Shown: positions 36,503 to 46,301, numbered from the stretch's first letter. The stretch: DNA of 64,000 nt from Rhodospirillum sp. (GCA_021741145.1 JAIOYK010000019.1:26932-90931), one strand, 5' to 3'. Translations and numbers: made by a program. The notes: generated by a model from the letters alone, not told the origin.

Positions 36503-37261
36503 ATGGACCAGGGACCGATAAACCGTCCCAACTTCTTTTTTACGACAGCCCCCATGCCTTGCCCCTATCTGGATGGAAGGCTGGAACGGAAAGTTGTGAC
36601 CGACTTGGCTGGAGCCGAGGCGGAGGAGTTGCACGAAACTCTGTCCCGGGCCGGGTTCAGACGCAGCCATACCATCGCCTACGCTCCCGTTTGTCCCGGC
36701 TGCAATGCCTGCGTTCCCGTCCGAATCCGCGCCCGGGAGTTCCAGTGGAAGAAGGGGTTCCGCCGCCTTTGCAAGGCCAATGCGGACCTGACGGCCACCT
36801 TCGTTCAGGCCCGCGCCACGGTCGAGCAGTTCCACTTGTTCTCCCAGTACCAGCAGGCCCGCCACGGTGACAGCGACATGGCCCTGATGGGGTTCTTCGA
36901 TTACCGCTCGATGGTCGAGGACAGCCCGATCACCACCTCAATCGTTGAATTCCACGACACGACCGGCACCCTGGTGGCCGCCTGCCTGCTGGACCACCTA
37001 GCCGACGGCCTGTCCGCGGTCTATTCCTTCTTCGATACCGCCCTGCCCGGAAACCGGGGCTTGGGATCCTGGATGATCCTGTGGATGGTGGAGGAGGTCC
37101 TGCGCCGAGAGCAGGATCATGTCTATCTGGGCTATTGGATCGCCGAAAGCCCCAAGATGGCCTACAAGTCCCGCTTCCAACCCTTGGATATCTTCGGCAA
37201 TCAGGGCTGGGCCCCCCTGGATCCCCTCCTGCCAGACGCGGACGGTTCTCCCCTGGATTAG
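36503..37261 (+). CDS. bpt: Aspartate/glutamate leucyltransferase (N-end rule)
   Basis: The enzyme adds Leu from Leu-tRNA to proteins with N-terminal Asp or Glu, marking them for ClpS/ClpAP. The 252-residue protein has the family motifs FFTTAPMPCPYLDGRLERKV, CPGCNACVPVRI, DTALPGNRGLGSWMILW and YLGYWIAESPKMAYKSRF. The ATG at 36503 was chosen over a GTG at 36467 because family members begin just before the FFTT motif. It stands alone. Confidence 0.93.
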   Translation: MDQGPINRPNFFFTTAPMPCPYLDGRLERKVVTDLAGAEAEELHETLSRAGFRRSHTIAYAPVCPGCNACVPVRIRAREFQWKKGFRRLCKANADLTATFVQARATVEQFHLFSQYQQARHGDSDMALMGFFDYRSMVEDSPITTSIVEFHDTTGTLVAACLLDHLADGLSAVYSFFDTALPGNRGLGSWMILWMVEEVLRREQDHVYLGYWIAESPKMAYKSRFQPLDIFGNQGWAPLDPLLPDADGSPLD

Positions 37262-37660
37262 GGGGGCATCCGAGACTTTCACGGAAAGGTGCCATCCCAA
37301 TAGGCCCCGCAATTGTCTCGATCCGGTGGCCCATCTCTCTACCGCTCTTGGTTCGAAGATCACGCTTCAAGCCACACGGCGACGCGTGCTCTTTCCAATG
37401 GGCCGCCAGTCCATCGCTTTTCATATAAATTCATTGCCTTACCGCATTGTCACCGGACCAGAAGGCTCTATATATACCCCACGCGTTCAATCCGCGTTGA
37501 ATCCGATTCACTCGCGCCGAGAAGACCGCTATTTTGCTTGCGTATGATGAACGGAAAGCCGTTTTCGCTTTCCGCTTTCGGCCGCCTCCACCGAACCTTT
37601 GCTAAAAAAGGGGGTGGTTGCCGGGGTCAATTCGTCCAAGTCCAGGGAGACAATTAAATC
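37262..37660. other. Intergenic stretch of about 400 bp upstream of the TRAP operon
   Basis: There is no convincing gene. AT content rises from about 37430. It contains a plausible sigma70 promoter (listed separately), about 185 bp before the dctP start. A long untranslated leader follows, with no regulatory RNA that I recognise. Confidence 0.45.
37447..37476 (+). promoter_or_regulatory. Likely sigma70 promoter of the TRAP operon
   Basis: TTGTCA at 37447-37452 and TATATA at 37469-37474 (or 37471-37476) are separated by 16 or 18 bp. This is the best-matching promoter sequence in the gap. Confidence 0.4.
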
Positions 37661-38758
37661 ATGAAACGTAGAGATTTCCTGACCGGCGCCGCGGCGACCG
37701 GGGCCGTGGCCGCCGCCGCCGCGTCCAGCTTCCCCACGCCCGCCATCGCCCAGGATGTCCGGGAACTGAAGATGGTGACCACCTGGCCGAAGAACTTCCC
37801 CGGTCTGGGCACCTCCGCCGAGCGCGTCGCCCAACGCATCACCAAGATGACCAGCGGCCGTCTGACCGTAAAGGTCTTCGCCGCCGGTGAACTGGTTCCC
37901 GCCTTCGAAGCCTTCGACGCCGTCTCCAACGGGACCGCCGAGATGTACCACGGCGCCGAGTACTACTGGCAGGGCAAGTCCAAGGCCTTCAACTTCTTCG
38001 CCGCGGTCCCCTTCGGCCTGACTTCCTACGAGATGAGCGCCTGGATCCACCACGCCGGTGGTCAGCAGTTGTGGGATGACCTGTCCGCGGGCTTCAAGGT
38101 CAAACCGTTCCTGGTCTGCAACACCGGTGTCCAGATGGGCGGGTGGTTCAACAAGGAAATCAACAGCCTGGAAGACTACAAGGGCCTGAAGATCCGCATG
38201 CCCGGTCTGGGCGGCGAAGTGCTGCGCCGCATGGGCGCGGCCGCCGTCTCCCTGCCCGGCGGCGAGATTTTCCCCGCCCTGCAATCCGGCGCCATCGACG
38301 CCACCGAGTGGGTTGGCCCCTGGAACGATTTGGCCTTCGGCTTCTATAAGGTCTCCAAGTACTACTACTACCCCGGCTTCCACGAGCCCGGCACCAGCCT
38401 GTCCTGCGGCGTGAACATGGACTTTTGGAACAGCCTGTCCGACGAGGACAAGGCCATCGTCGAAGCGGCTTGCACAGCCGAGAACGACTATGGTTTGGCC
38501 GAATTCAACGCCCATAACGGCGATGCCCTGAAGACCCTGATCGACGAGCATGGCGTGCAACTGCGCAAGTTCTCCGACGAGGTCATGGGCGAGATCGGCA
38601 AGATCTCAGGCGAGGTCATCCGCGAAGTGGGCGCGGAAGACCCCGTCACCGGCAAGATCATGGAGAGCTTCATCGCCTTCCGTGAAAAGGCCATCGGCTG
38701 GGGCAAGATCGCGGACCAGGCCTACCTGAACGCGCGCACCCTGCCGTTCAAGTACTAA
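37661..38758 (+). CDS. dctP: TRAP transporter solute-binding protein (DctP/TakP family), Tat-exported
   Basis: This is the extracytoplasmic binding protein of a TRAP carboxylate transporter. The 365-residue precursor has a twin-arginine signal (MKRRDFLTGAAATG, then AIAQ). The ligand-binding Arg lies in KGLKIRMPGLGGEVLRRMG, and the TakP subfamily is indicated by the long form ATEWVGPWNDLAFGFYKVSKYYYYPGFHEPGT. That subfamily binds alpha-keto acids or related monocarboxylates, often with a cation. A hairpin after the gene sets it apart from the two membrane genes of the operon. Confidence 0.93.
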   Translation: MKRRDFLTGAAATGAVAAAAASSFPTPAIAQDVRELKMVTTWPKNFPGLGTSAERVAQRITKMTSGRLTVKVFAAGELVPAFEAFDAVSNGTAEMYHGAEYYWQGKSKAFNFFAAVPFGLTSYEMSAWIHHAGGQQLWDDLSAGFKVKPFLVCNTGVQMGGWFNKEINSLEDYKGLKIRMPGLGGEVLRRMGAAAVSLPGGEIFPALQSGAIDATEWVGPWNDLAFGFYKVSKYYYYPGFHEPGTSLSCGVNMDFWNSLSDEDKAIVEAACTAENDYGLAEFNAHNGDALKTLIDEHGVQLRKFSDEVMGEIGKISGEVIREVGAEDPVTGKIMESFIAFREKAIGWGKIADQAYLNARTLPFKY

Positions 38759-38769
38759 AGCGTTTAAAG

Positions 38770-38800
38770 CGGCGCGTCCCCCGCTGGAGGCGCGCCGTTT
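38770..38800 (+). terminator. Intra-operon hairpin between dctP and dctQ
   Basis: CGGCGCG (38770-38776) pairs with CGCGCCG (38791-38797), followed by TTTT. A partial terminator or stabilising hairpin here would give more binding protein than permease. Confidence 0.5.
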
Positions 38801-38890
38801 TCCCTTTCCGCGCGCCCCGAGGCCAGGTTAGGGTCCCGACCCGCCGTGGAGATGGCCAAACCCATTTCGGGGTTGCGCCGGGAGGATATC

Positions 38891-39433
38891 GTGAACTTTC
38901 TTTATCGCCTTTCCCGTCTCATCGACGGGTTCAGCTTGGTGACCGGCAAGGCTATCGCCTGGCTGGCCATCACAATGGTTCTGGTCCAATTCGGCGTGGT
39001 GATCATGCGCTACGTCTATGGGCTCAGCTTCATTTGGATGCAGGAATCGATCACCTATATGCACGCCCTGTTGTTCATGGTGGGGGCTGGCTACACCCTT
39101 TTGATGGATGGCCACGTGCGTGTCGACGTTTTCTACCGGGAGGCGGGGCGGCGCAAGCAGGCGCGGACCGACCTTTTAGGCGCGATTTTTTTCCTTATTC
39201 CCTTTTCCATCCTGATTATCGAGGTGTCCTGGGGCTATGTGGTGAATTCCTGGGCGGTCCATGAGGGCTCCAAGGAGACCAGCGGCATCCAGGCCGTCTT
39301 CCTGCTGAAGTCGGTGATCCCCCTCTTCGCCGTTCTGCTGATCCTGCAGGCCCTGTCCATCATCGCCCGATCCCTGTTAATCCTGAATGGTCGCGAAGAT
39401 CTGTTCGAAACCCCCGAGGAGCAGATCCGATGA
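38891..39433 (+). CDS. dctQ: TRAP transporter small permease subunit
   Basis: This is a 180-residue membrane protein with four helices, the scaffold subunit of the TRAP pair. The motif MRYVYGLSFIWMQESITYMHALLFMVGAGYTL is diagnostic. I chose the GTG at 38891 because GGAGG lies 5 nt before it and the protein then starts at FLYRLSRLIDGFS, as other DctQ proteins do. Starts at 38846 or 38852 would have no ribosome site. The end overlaps dctM by 4 bp (ATGA). Confidence 0.9.
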   Translation: MNFLYRLSRLIDGFSLVTGKAIAWLAITMVLVQFGVVIMRYVYGLSFIWMQESITYMHALLFMVGAGYTLLMDGHVRVDVFYREAGRRKQARTDLLGAIFFLIPFSILIIEVSWGYVVNSWAVHEGSKETSGIQAVFLLKSVIPLFAVLLILQALSIIARSLLILNGREDLFETPEEQIR

Positions 39434-41007
39434 GCATGTTCGCCAAGGAAATCTACGCCCTGGCCATGTTCGCCGCGACCTGCGCCTTCCTGCTGGCGGG
39501 CTTCCCCGTGGCCTTCACCCTGGGCGGATCCGCCCTCCTGTTTGGCTTGGTGGGCTACGGCATCGGTGTCTTCGATCTGGCGTTCCTGGGCGCCATGCCC
39601 CAGCGCATTTTCGGCACCATGACCAACGACGTGTTGATCGCCGTGCCCCTGTTCGTCTTCATGGGCGTGATGCTGGAACGCTCCAAGGTGGCCGAGGAAC
39701 TGCTGGAGAGCATGGGCCGTATGTTTGGCTCCCTGAGAGGAGGCCTGGGCCTCTCGGTTTGCCTCGTGGGTGCCCTGCTCGCCGCCTCCACCGGCATCGT
39801 CGGCGCCACGGTCGTGACCATGGGCTTGCTGTCCCTTCCCACCATGCTGCGTCGGGGGTATGACCCGGCGGTGTCCTGTGGCGCCATCTGCGCCTCGGGA
39901 ACCCTGGGACAGATCATTCCGCCCTCCATCGTCCTGGTGCTGCTGGGTGATCAGATCTCCAACGCCTATTCCGACGCGCAGCGGGCGCTGGGCAACTGGT
40001 CGCCCGATCCGGTCAGCGTTGGCGACCTCTTCGCCGGCGCCCTGATCCCCGGCTTGATGCTGGTCGTGCTCTACATGATCTATCTGGCCTTGACCGCTTG
40101 GCTCCGCCCCCATACCTCCCCCGCCATCGAAATGGAGGAGATTGAATCCAAGGGCGAGATGTGGTCGCGCATCGCCCATGCCCTGGTTCCTCCGGTGGTG
40201 CTGATCGTCGCCGTGCTGGGATCCATCCTGACCGGTGTGGCCACCCCAACGGAAGCCGCCGCGGTGGGTGCCATTGGCGCCCTCTTGCTCGCGGGCATGC
40301 GCCAGGAGGGAACCTCTCCCCGTCCCATCTACATCGCGGGCCTGGGCATGGTGGTCGCGCTGCTCATGGTGCGGAACTTCGACCTGCGCGTCGCCCGAGA
40401 CGAGATTGGCCTGGTCGACGTGATCGCCATCACCATCGCGACCCTCGCCCTGCTGGCCGTGGCCTATGGCCTGATCGTGGCCCTGAAGCGGGTGTACGAC
40501 ACGGGCGTGCTGATGGTCGTCAGCCGGTCCACCATGAACATTTCCTCCATGGTCTTCGTGATCATCGTTGGCGCGGGTTTGTTCTCCCTGGTCTTCCGTG
40601 GCTTGGGTGGCGAGGAGATGGTCCACGAGTTCCTAACCAACTTACCCGGTGGTGCCTTCGGCGCCATGCTCGTCGTCATGGCCGTGATGTTCTTCCTGGG
40701 CTTCTTCCTGGACTTCATCGAGATCGTCTATGTGGTCGTGCCCATTGTCGGACCGATCCTTTTGAAGATGGACCTGGATCCGGTCTGGCTTGGCGTCATG
40801 ATCGCCATGAACCTGCAGACCTCCTTCCTGACGCCCCCCTTTGGTTTCGCCCTGTTCTACCTGCGGGGCGTCGCCCCGCCGGAGGTGAAGACCATGCATA
40901 TCTACAAGGGTGTTTTCCCCTTCATCCTCATCCAGCTTCTGGGTCTGGGACTCGTGGCCCTCTTCCCGGAAATCGCCACTTGGCTGCCGAATGTGATCTT
41001 CGGCTGA
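39430..41007 (+). CDS. dctM: TRAP transporter large permease subunit
   Basis: This is the transport subunit with about 13-14 helices over 525 residues. The N-terminal FPVAFTLGGSALLFG, then PLFVFMGVMLERSKVAEELLESM and SCGAICASGTLGQIIPPSIVLVLLG, and the C-terminal TSFLTPPFGFALFYLRGVAP are the standard sodium-binding and substrate motifs of the DctM family. The middle contains an insert of about 80 residues (LLAGMRQEGTSPRPIY to VLMVVSRST) with extra helices, a longer form seen in alpha-keto acid systems. Confidence 0.95.
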   Translation: MSMFAKEIYALAMFAATCAFLLAGFPVAFTLGGSALLFGLVGYGIGVFDLAFLGAMPQRIFGTMTNDVLIAVPLFVFMGVMLERSKVAEELLESMGRMFGSLRGGLGLSVCLVGALLAASTGIVGATVVTMGLLSLPTMLRRGYDPAVSCGAICASGTLGQIIPPSIVLVLLGDQISNAYSDAQRALGNWSPDPVSVGDLFAGALIPGLMLVVLYMIYLALTAWLRPHTSPAIEMEEIESKGEMWSRIAHALVPPVVLIVAVLGSILTGVATPTEAAAVGAIGALLLAGMRQEGTSPRPIYIAGLGMVVALLMVRNFDLRVARDEIGLVDVIAITIATLALLAVAYGLIVALKRVYDTGVLMVVSRSTMNISSMVFVIIVGAGLFSLVFRGLGGEEMVHEFLTNLPGGAFGAMLVVMAVMFFLGFFLDFIEIVYVVVPIVGPILLKMDLDPVWLGVMIAMNLQTSFLTPPFGFALFYLRGVAPPEVKTMHIYKGVFPFILIQLLGLGLVALFPEIATWLPNVIFG

Positions 41008-41010
41008 TAA

Positions 41011-41050
41011 CAAAGCCCCCGGTGAGCAATCTCACCGGGGGCTTTGCTTT
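41011..41050 (+). terminator. Strong terminator after the TRAP operon
   Basis: A perfect 16-bp stem (41011-41026 against 41031-41046) with a CAAT loop ends in GCTTTG and is followed by CTTT. It is the longest perfect hairpin I found in the window. Confidence 0.85.
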
Positions 41051-41119
41051 ACGCGTCGCGTGTTTTTTTCCTGGAGGGACGAAGCCCCCTCCAAACCTCC
41101 CGTTCGAAGGCGCTCCATC

Positions 41120-41521
41120 ATGATCTACACGGGGGAATGTTTCTGCGGCGGTGTGAAATATAGGATCGAAGGTCCCCTCCGACGTCCGCGAATCTGCCAT
41201 TGCTCCCGGTGCCGGAAGGCCTTCAGCGCCCAGGGCAATGCTTACGCCGAGGTTGATCCGGATCGGTTCTCCTGGACCCAGGGAGAGCACTTGCTGGTCA
41301 GCTACCCAGCCGACGGCACTCCGGGGAAACGATTCTGCCGTGTTTGCGGCTCGACCCTCTGTGGCGTCGTGGGGGGCCGCGTCCATGGTGTGACCCTGGG
41401 TACCCTTGACCAGGACCAAGGAATCACCCTGGAAGCCCACATTTTCATGGGATCCAAACCCGCTTGGGACGACATCGGCGAGGACACTCCCCGGTTCGAG
41501 GAATATCCACCCAATTGGTGA
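41120..41521 (+). CDS. GFA (CENP-V/formaldehyde-activating) family zinc protein
   Basis: This 133-residue protein has the zinc Cys pattern of the GFA family: CFCGGVKY, CHCSRCRKAFSAQG and CRVCGS. Family members are often called glutathione-dependent formaldehyde-activating, but few have a proven activity. The ATG at 41120 begins exactly at the usual IYTGECFCGGV start. Its stop is 9 bp from the converging parC stop. Confidence 0.88.
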   Translation: MIYTGECFCGGVKYRIEGPLRRPRICHCSRCRKAFSAQGNAYAEVDPDRFSWTQGEHLLVSYPADGTPGKRFCRVCGSTLCGVVGGRVHGVTLGTLDQDQGITLEAHIFMGSKPAWDDIGEDTPRFEEYPPNW

Positions 41522-41530
41522 CTCATCGGA

Positions 41531-43765
41531 TCACTCCCCGAAGGAATTGCTCCGCGGGAAGCCCTGGGGCGGCAACCGTCCCTGCGAGGCTCGATCCCCC
41601 AGCCAAGGAACCAGGTTCGTTTCCGTCCGTGTGCGTTCACCGGACTTCCAGGTCAGACCGTCGGCCAAATTGAAAGTCTTCAGGTCGGCAATCCCACCAT
41701 CCTTGTAGCGCTGGATGAATACTCCCTTGCCCCGGGTCATCGCGGGAAGTTGGTCCAAGGGGAAGACCAAGAGCTTGCGGTTATCGCCCACCACGGCCAC
41801 GTGGTCGCCCTTGACGGACCGAACCAACGCGGCCTTCTCGCCATCGCCAAGGGTGAGAACCTGCTTGCCCGATTTGGTCTGGGCCACCACGTCCTTCTCT
41901 TCGATCTGGAAGCCCCGCCCGACATTGGAAGCCAGGATCAGAGTTCGGGCCGGATCGTGAACCATCAGCTCGACGATATCGGCGTCCGGAGCCATGTCGA
42001 TCATCAAACGCAGGGGTTCCCCAAACCCTCGACCCCGGGGCGGACGATCGGCGGCGAGTGTAAAGAAGCGTCCCGTCGTATCGAAGATCACCAGCTTATC
42101 CGTGGTCTGGACCTGCAGAGCCATCCGCAGGGAATCGCCGTCCTTGAACTTTGTGTCCTCTCCGGCCTCCTGGTGGCCCTTGACGGCTCGGATCCATCCC
42201 TTCTGGGACAGCAGCACCGTAATGGGCTCCCGCTCCACCAGGGCTTCGATGGGAACGACGATGGCCGAGGGCGCATCCCCCAGAGCCGTGCGGCGGGCAC
42301 CGAGCGGCGTGTTCGGACCGAAGGCCTTGCGGATGCCCTTGACCTGCGTGCCGATGGACTTCCAACGCAGACTCTCGTCCGCTAACAGGGTTTCCAGTTC
42401 GGCCTTTTCCGCGGAAAGACCATCATACTCCTTACGCAGCTCCATCTCCTCGAGCCGACGCAGGGATCGCAGGCGCATATTCAGGATGGCCTCGGCCTGG
42501 ACATCGGAAAGGTCGAAGGCCGCCATCAGGGACGGTTTGGGCTCGTCCTCCTCGCGGATGATCCGGATCACCTCGTCGAGGTTCAGGAAAGCGATGATGT
42601 AGCCGCTTAGGACCTCCAAGCGGTGATCGATCTTGGCCAAACGGTGGCGGGAACGGCGTTCCAGAACCACCATACGGTGGTTCAGGAAGGCCTGAAGAAC
42701 CGCCTTCAGGCCCAGAACCCCGGGTATGCCCTGGCCATCCAATACGTTCATGTTCAGACTAAACCGATTTTCCAGGTCCGTCAGGCGGAACATCTGCTCC
42801 ATCAGGGTCTCTGGATCAACGGAGCGGCTGCGGGGCTCCAGCACCAGACGCACGTCTTCGGTCGATTCATCGCGCACATCGGCGAGGATGGGCAGCTTGC
42901 GGCTGTTGATCAAGTCGGCGATACGCTCGACCAGCTTGGCCTTTTGGATCTGATAGGGGATCTCGGTGACGACAATGTGATAGAGACCGTGGCTGAGGTT
43001 TTCCTTCTCCCACTTGGCCCGGACCCGCATCGAGCCCCGCCCCGTGCGATAAGCCTCGCGGATGGTCTCCGGACTTTCAGTGAGCACACCGCCAGTGGGG
43101 AAGTCCGGCCCCTTCACGAAGTCCATCAGGGAATCGGGTTCGCAATCGGGCTTCTTAATCATATGCATCAGGGCATCGCACAGTTCGGCCACGTTATGAG
43201 GCGGAATGTTCGTCGCCATGCCCACGGCGATGCCCGAGGACCCATTGGCCAACAGGTTGGGAAAGGCCGAGGGCATAACCACCGGCTCACTCTCTTCCCC
43301 ATCATAGGTTTCGCGGAAATCAACGGCGTCTTCGTCCAACCCCTCCATCAAGGCGGCGGCCACCTCGGTCAACCGGGCTTCCGTGTACCGCATGGCCGCG
43401 GCGTTATCACCGTCGATATTGCCAAAGTTGCCCTGCCCCTCCACCAGCGGATACCGCACGGCGAATTCCTGGGCCAAACGGACCATGGCGTCATAGACGG
43501 AGGCATCCCCATGGGGATGGTACTTACCGATGACATCGCCCACGACCCGGGCGCATTTCTTGAAGCCGGAACCCGGATCAAGCTTGAGCAGCCGCATGGC
43601 ATAAAGTACTCGCCGATGTACAGGCTTCAATCCGTCGCGCACGTCCGGCAGCGATCGGGACACGATGGTCGACAGGGCATAGGCCAGATAGCGCTCGGAC
43701 AGGGCTTCCGTCAGGGGCGTTTCACGAATCTCCATCGGTTCGGGCGCGGCGCCTTTTTTACTCAT
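41531..43765 (-). CDS. parC: DNA topoisomerase IV subunit A
   Basis: This is the DNA-cutting subunit of topoisomerase IV, which decatenates daughter chromosomes. The 744-residue protein has the breakage-reunion domain with [22 protein letters not shown], the catalytic Tyr in [12 protein letters not shown] and the quinolone region [13 protein letters not shown] shorter, degenerate C-terminal beta-propeller separates it from GyrA, which carries the GyrA box (QRRGGKG) not seen here. AAGGA precedes the ATG. It is the last gene of the minus-strand era-recO run. Confidence 0.95.
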   Translation of the reverse strand: MSKKGAAPEPMEIRETPLTEALSERYLAYALSTIVSRSLPDVRDGLKPVHRRVLYAMRLLKLDPGSGFKKCARVVGDVIGKYHPHGDASVYDAMVRLAQEFAVRYPLVEGQGNFGNIDGDNAAAMRYTEARLTEVAAALMEGLDEDAVDFRETYDGEESEPVVMPSAFPNLLANGSSGIAVGMATNIPPHNVAELCDALMHMIKKPDCEPDSLMDFVKGPDFPTGGVLTESPETIREAYRTGRGSMRVRAKWEKENLSHGLYHIVVTEIPYQIQKAKLVERIADLINSRKLPILADVRDESTEDVRLVLEPRSRSVDPETLMEQMFRLTDLENRFSLNMNVLDGQGIPGVLGLKAVLQAFLNHRMVVLERRSRHRLAKIDHRLEVLSGYIIAFLNLDEVIRIIREEDEPKPSLMAAFDLSDVQAEAILNMRLRSLRRLEEMELRKEYDGLSAEKAELETLLADESLRWKSIGTQVKGIRKAFGPNTPLGARRTALGDAPSAIVVPIEALVEREPITVLLSQKGWIRAVKGHQEAGEDTKFKDGDSLRMALQVQTTDKLVIFDTTGRFFTLAADRPPRGRGFGEPLRLMIDMAPDADIVELMVHDPARTLILASNVGRGFQIEEKDVVAQTKSGKQVLTLGDGEKAALVRSVKGDHVAVVGDNRKLLVFPLDQLPAMTRGKGVFIQRYKDGGIADLKTFNLADGLTWKSGERTRTETNLVPWLGDRASQGRLPPQGFPRSNSFGE

Positions 43766-43818
43766 GCGGGTCGGGTCCTTGGAAACGGGAAAATTACAAA
43801 ATGGGCGCTACATGCCCC

Positions 43819-44589
43819 CTACGGAACGCGAGATATAGTAGCCCACCGGGCCACACGGTCAACCAGCCTTCGCCGCGCCGCGGGAAGGGTCTTGCCCGGA
43901 GGAACCAGGGGACTGGTCTCCAGGAAGTGACCGGACAGGGCCAGCGCCTGAACCACCTCCCCCCCATCCCTGGGACACCCCTCGGGCTGGAGCAAGAAGG
44001 TCGGCAAGGGGAGAAGGCGGGACAGCCAGGGTTCGGCGGCCTCCCGGCATACCGCCCGGCCGGTGCGGGGCGAGACATGACTCAACCCCTCCGTCTTGCC
44101 CGTGATCGCGCATCGGCTCAGGTCCAGACCGAACCCCACGGCGGCGAGCAAGTCCAGCTCCCAGCGGGCCAGGGTTCCGGCCCACGCCAAGTCGTCTTCT
44201 CCCTGGGACTCCCCATGGGCCAGGCTGTCCAATAGCGCAAGCAGACTATCGAAAACCTCTGGATGGGGCGCGCGCTCGGGCAGAACGACATCGACCAGGG
44301 CGCAGGACGAAGCCAAGGCGGCGAGCCGATCCCGGTCCGACAGCACCAGTCCGGCCACTCCGGCTAGGGTTTCCAGGGAAAGGGCACCCAGGTGGTCTTC
44401 CAACCGTGCCTTCCAATGGGCTTGAACCAAGGTTCCCGGCTCCAGGGTGGCCCGCAGCTTCCGTCCCTGCCCCCCCCGCACCACCCCTCCATGACGTCCA
44501 TGATCCGCGGTCAGAAGGGAGGCCACGACCGCGTCCTCCCCATGGGGCCGGGCGGAGAGGACGATGGCGCGGTCGGTCCATTCGATCAC
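43819..44589 (-). CDS. recO: DNA repair protein RecO
   Basis: RecO helps RecR load RecA on single-stranded DNA in the RecFOR gap-repair pathway. The 256-residue protein begins with the OB fold (IEWTDRAIVLSARPHGEDAVVASLLTADHG) and continues into the helical domain with LARWELDLLAAVGFGLDLSRC. The start is a GTG at 44589, where the family N-terminus begins and where the stop of the small upstream gene overlaps it as GTGA. An open frame extending further upstream adds no family-like sequence. Confidence 0.93.
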   Translation of the reverse strand: MIEWTDRAIVLSARPHGEDAVVASLLTADHGRHGGVVRGGQGRKLRATLEPGTLVQAHWKARLEDHLGALSLETLAGVAGLVLSDRDRLAALASSCALVDVVLPERAPHPEVFDSLLALLDSLAHGESQGEDDLAWAGTLARWELDLLAAVGFGLDLSRCAITGKTEGLSHVSPRTGRAVCREAAEPWLSRLLPLPTFLLQPEGCPRDGGEVVQALALSGHFLETSPLVPPGKTLPAARRRLVDRVARWATISRVP

Positions 44590-44735
44590 GGCGGAAACAC
44601 AAGTGCCGCCAGCCCGGCCACGAAAAACAAGATCCCCAAGAATGCCGCGGCCGCCTGAGCCCAAACGGGCAGCTTTGTGCGGAAAGGGCCGGCCAGGAGA
44701 GCGAGGCAGAGGGCGCCGAGGAAGATGAAGAACAT
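44586..44735 (-). CDS. 49-residue two-helix membrane peptide overlapping recO
   Basis: An ATG at 44735 opens a frame of 49 codons that ends in TGA inside GTGA, the recO start. The peptide begins MFFIFLGALCLALLAGPF, has a short polar turn (RTKLPVW) and a second hydrophobic segment (AAAFLGILFFVAGLAALVF). This is a helical hairpin of the size of known small membrane proteins. The 4-bp overlap suggests translational coupling to recO. The ribosome site is weak, which is the main doubt. I do not recognise the family. Confidence 0.5.
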   Translation of the reverse strand: MFFIFLGALCLALLAGPFRTKLPVWAQAAAAFLGILFFVAGLAALVFPP

Positions 44736-44851
44736 GGATCAGAGATTTTCCAAGGACGGATGGGGCCAAGGGACAAGGACGTTTGGGACCAACTGAATAG
44801 CCCCGCGGACTGACGGGCCGCTCTGATGGTGGACTCCCCAACCCCGTCCCG

Positions 44852-45802
44852 TCACGCGTCGAAGTCCAGTCCCCACTCGGTATACTGATCCCGATCCTCC
44901 CACAGGCGGTCGTTCACCTTGACGTGGAGAAACAGGTGGACGGGCCGGTCCAAGATTTCCGACAGATCCTCCCGCGCGGCCCGGCCCAGGGCCTTCACCC
45001 TGGATCCACCCTTGCCAAGAACGATGGGGCGCTGGCTTTCCCGATGGACCAGGATGGTCTGATCGACGCGCACGGACCCGTCCGCCCGCTCGGTCCACGA
45101 ATCGGTGACCACGGCCACCGAATAGGGCAGTTCCTCGTGGAGCTGAATAAAGATCTTTTCCCGGGTGATCTCCGAGGCCAGCAGACGCTGGGGGAGATCG
45201 GAAATCTCATCCTCGGGGAACATCCAGGGACCCTTGGGCGCGGTTTCCCCAAGATAGGACAGGATATCGGCGCAGCCATGACCCTTGAGCGCGGAAATCA
45301 TGAAGATCCGCTGAAACTCCATGGAGTCGTTGAACTGGGCGGCCAGGGCAAGCAGAGTGGACCGCTCGATGGCATCCACCTTGTTCAAGGCCAGGATGGC
45401 CTTGCGGCCGCTATCCTTCAGTTTGGCGACGATCCGCGAGACGTCCCCGTTCATGCCCTTCTGGGCATCGACGACCAGCAGGACCACATCCGCCTCGAGG
45501 GCCCCTTCCCAGGCGGCGGCGACCATGGCTCGGTCGAAGCGCTTGCGGGGTTCGAAGATGCCCGGCGTGTCGATAAAAACCACCTGGGCGGTGCCCACCA
45601 TGGCAATGCCCCGCACCCGGGTCCGAGTCGTCTGGACCTTGTGGGATACGATGGTCACCTTGGCGCCCACCAACTGGTTTACCAGGGTGCTTTTACCGGC
45701 GTTGGGCGCGCCAATGACGGCGATGAAGCCGCATGTGGGGGCGCCGTCGATGGGATCGGTTTGGGGGACGGCGAGGCCGTCATCATCATGGATGTCGCTC
45801 AT
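44852..45802 (-). CDS. era: GTPase Era
   Basis: This essential GTPase binds the 3' end of 16S rRNA and assists 30S assembly. The 316-residue protein has G1 GAPNAGKS (31-38), G3 DTPG, G4 NKVD and the C-terminal KH domain (RPIVLGKGGSRVKALGRAAREDL, VNDRLWED). The ATG at 45802 gives a short acidic leader before the G domain. ATG codons further upstream are in frame but unsupported. Confidence 0.95.
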   Translation of the reverse strand: MSDIHDDDGLAVPQTDPIDGAPTCGFIAVIGAPNAGKSTLVNQLVGAKVTIVSHKVQTTRTRVRGIAMVGTAQVVFIDTPGIFEPRKRFDRAMVAAAWEGALEADVVLLVVDAQKGMNGDVSRIVAKLKDSGRKAILALNKVDAIERSTLLALAAQFNDSMEFQRIFMISALKGHGCADILSYLGETAPKGPWMFPEDEISDLPQRLLASEITREKIFIQLHEELPYSVAVVTDSWTERADGSVRVDQTILVHRESQRPIVLGKGGSRVKALGRAAREDLSEILDRPVHLFLHVKVNDRLWEDRDQYTEWGLDFDA

Positions 45803-46301
45803 GACCCGTTTTTGATCCATGCGGAGGCAATGGACAAGTGATTCCTCGCAATATTCACCGAGAACGTCGAGACGGGCCGGACGGGGCGAGGCGCTCCGCC
45901 ATCCCGTCAATAGGACGAGGGGTCACCGGAACGAGGGTCGGAGGGACTCGACATCCAGGTCAAACCCGGCCCCAGATTTCGGACGGGACAGTCGCCGATC
46001 AAGCCCGACATGCCCCAGGCGTTGTGAATATGGCCGCAAAGGCGCCGCCTCGGACCGGGCGCCCGTGGCGACCAAAAATGCCACGCCCTCCTTCGCCATG
46101 AAATGGCTGATTCCCCGGCTCGCCCCCTTCCAAACGCGGGAGACAGCCAGAACCCTGTTCGCCCCTTTTCCGGCCCGCGACCGGGTGGACCCCGGAATTC
46201 CATGCTCTTCACCAAATCGACGAGACCTCTCCCAAGGGAAACCGTTTGGTGCTGAACTGGCTACTAGAATCGGGTGGGGTGGACTGTCGCTCGAAAAGGA
46301 A
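45803..46301. other. Unexplained 0.5-kb gap between rnc and era
   Basis: In related genomes rnc and era usually touch or overlap. Here about 500 bp separate them. Frames on both strands are open by GC bias only, with no recognisable protein pattern. I could not match the region to tmRNA, RNase P RNA, SRP RNA or a tRNA. It may be decayed coding sequence, an era leader or an uncharacterised RNA. Confidence 0.4.

Noticed and set aside
41531..43765. GyrA instead of ParC
   Set aside because: The C-terminal domain lacks a GyrA box and the protein is shorter than GyrA. The N-terminal sequence fits alphaproteobacterial ParC.
45803..46301. tmRNA, RNase P RNA or SRP RNA in the rnc-era gap
   Set aside because: None of the conserved core sequences of these RNAs could be found on either strand.
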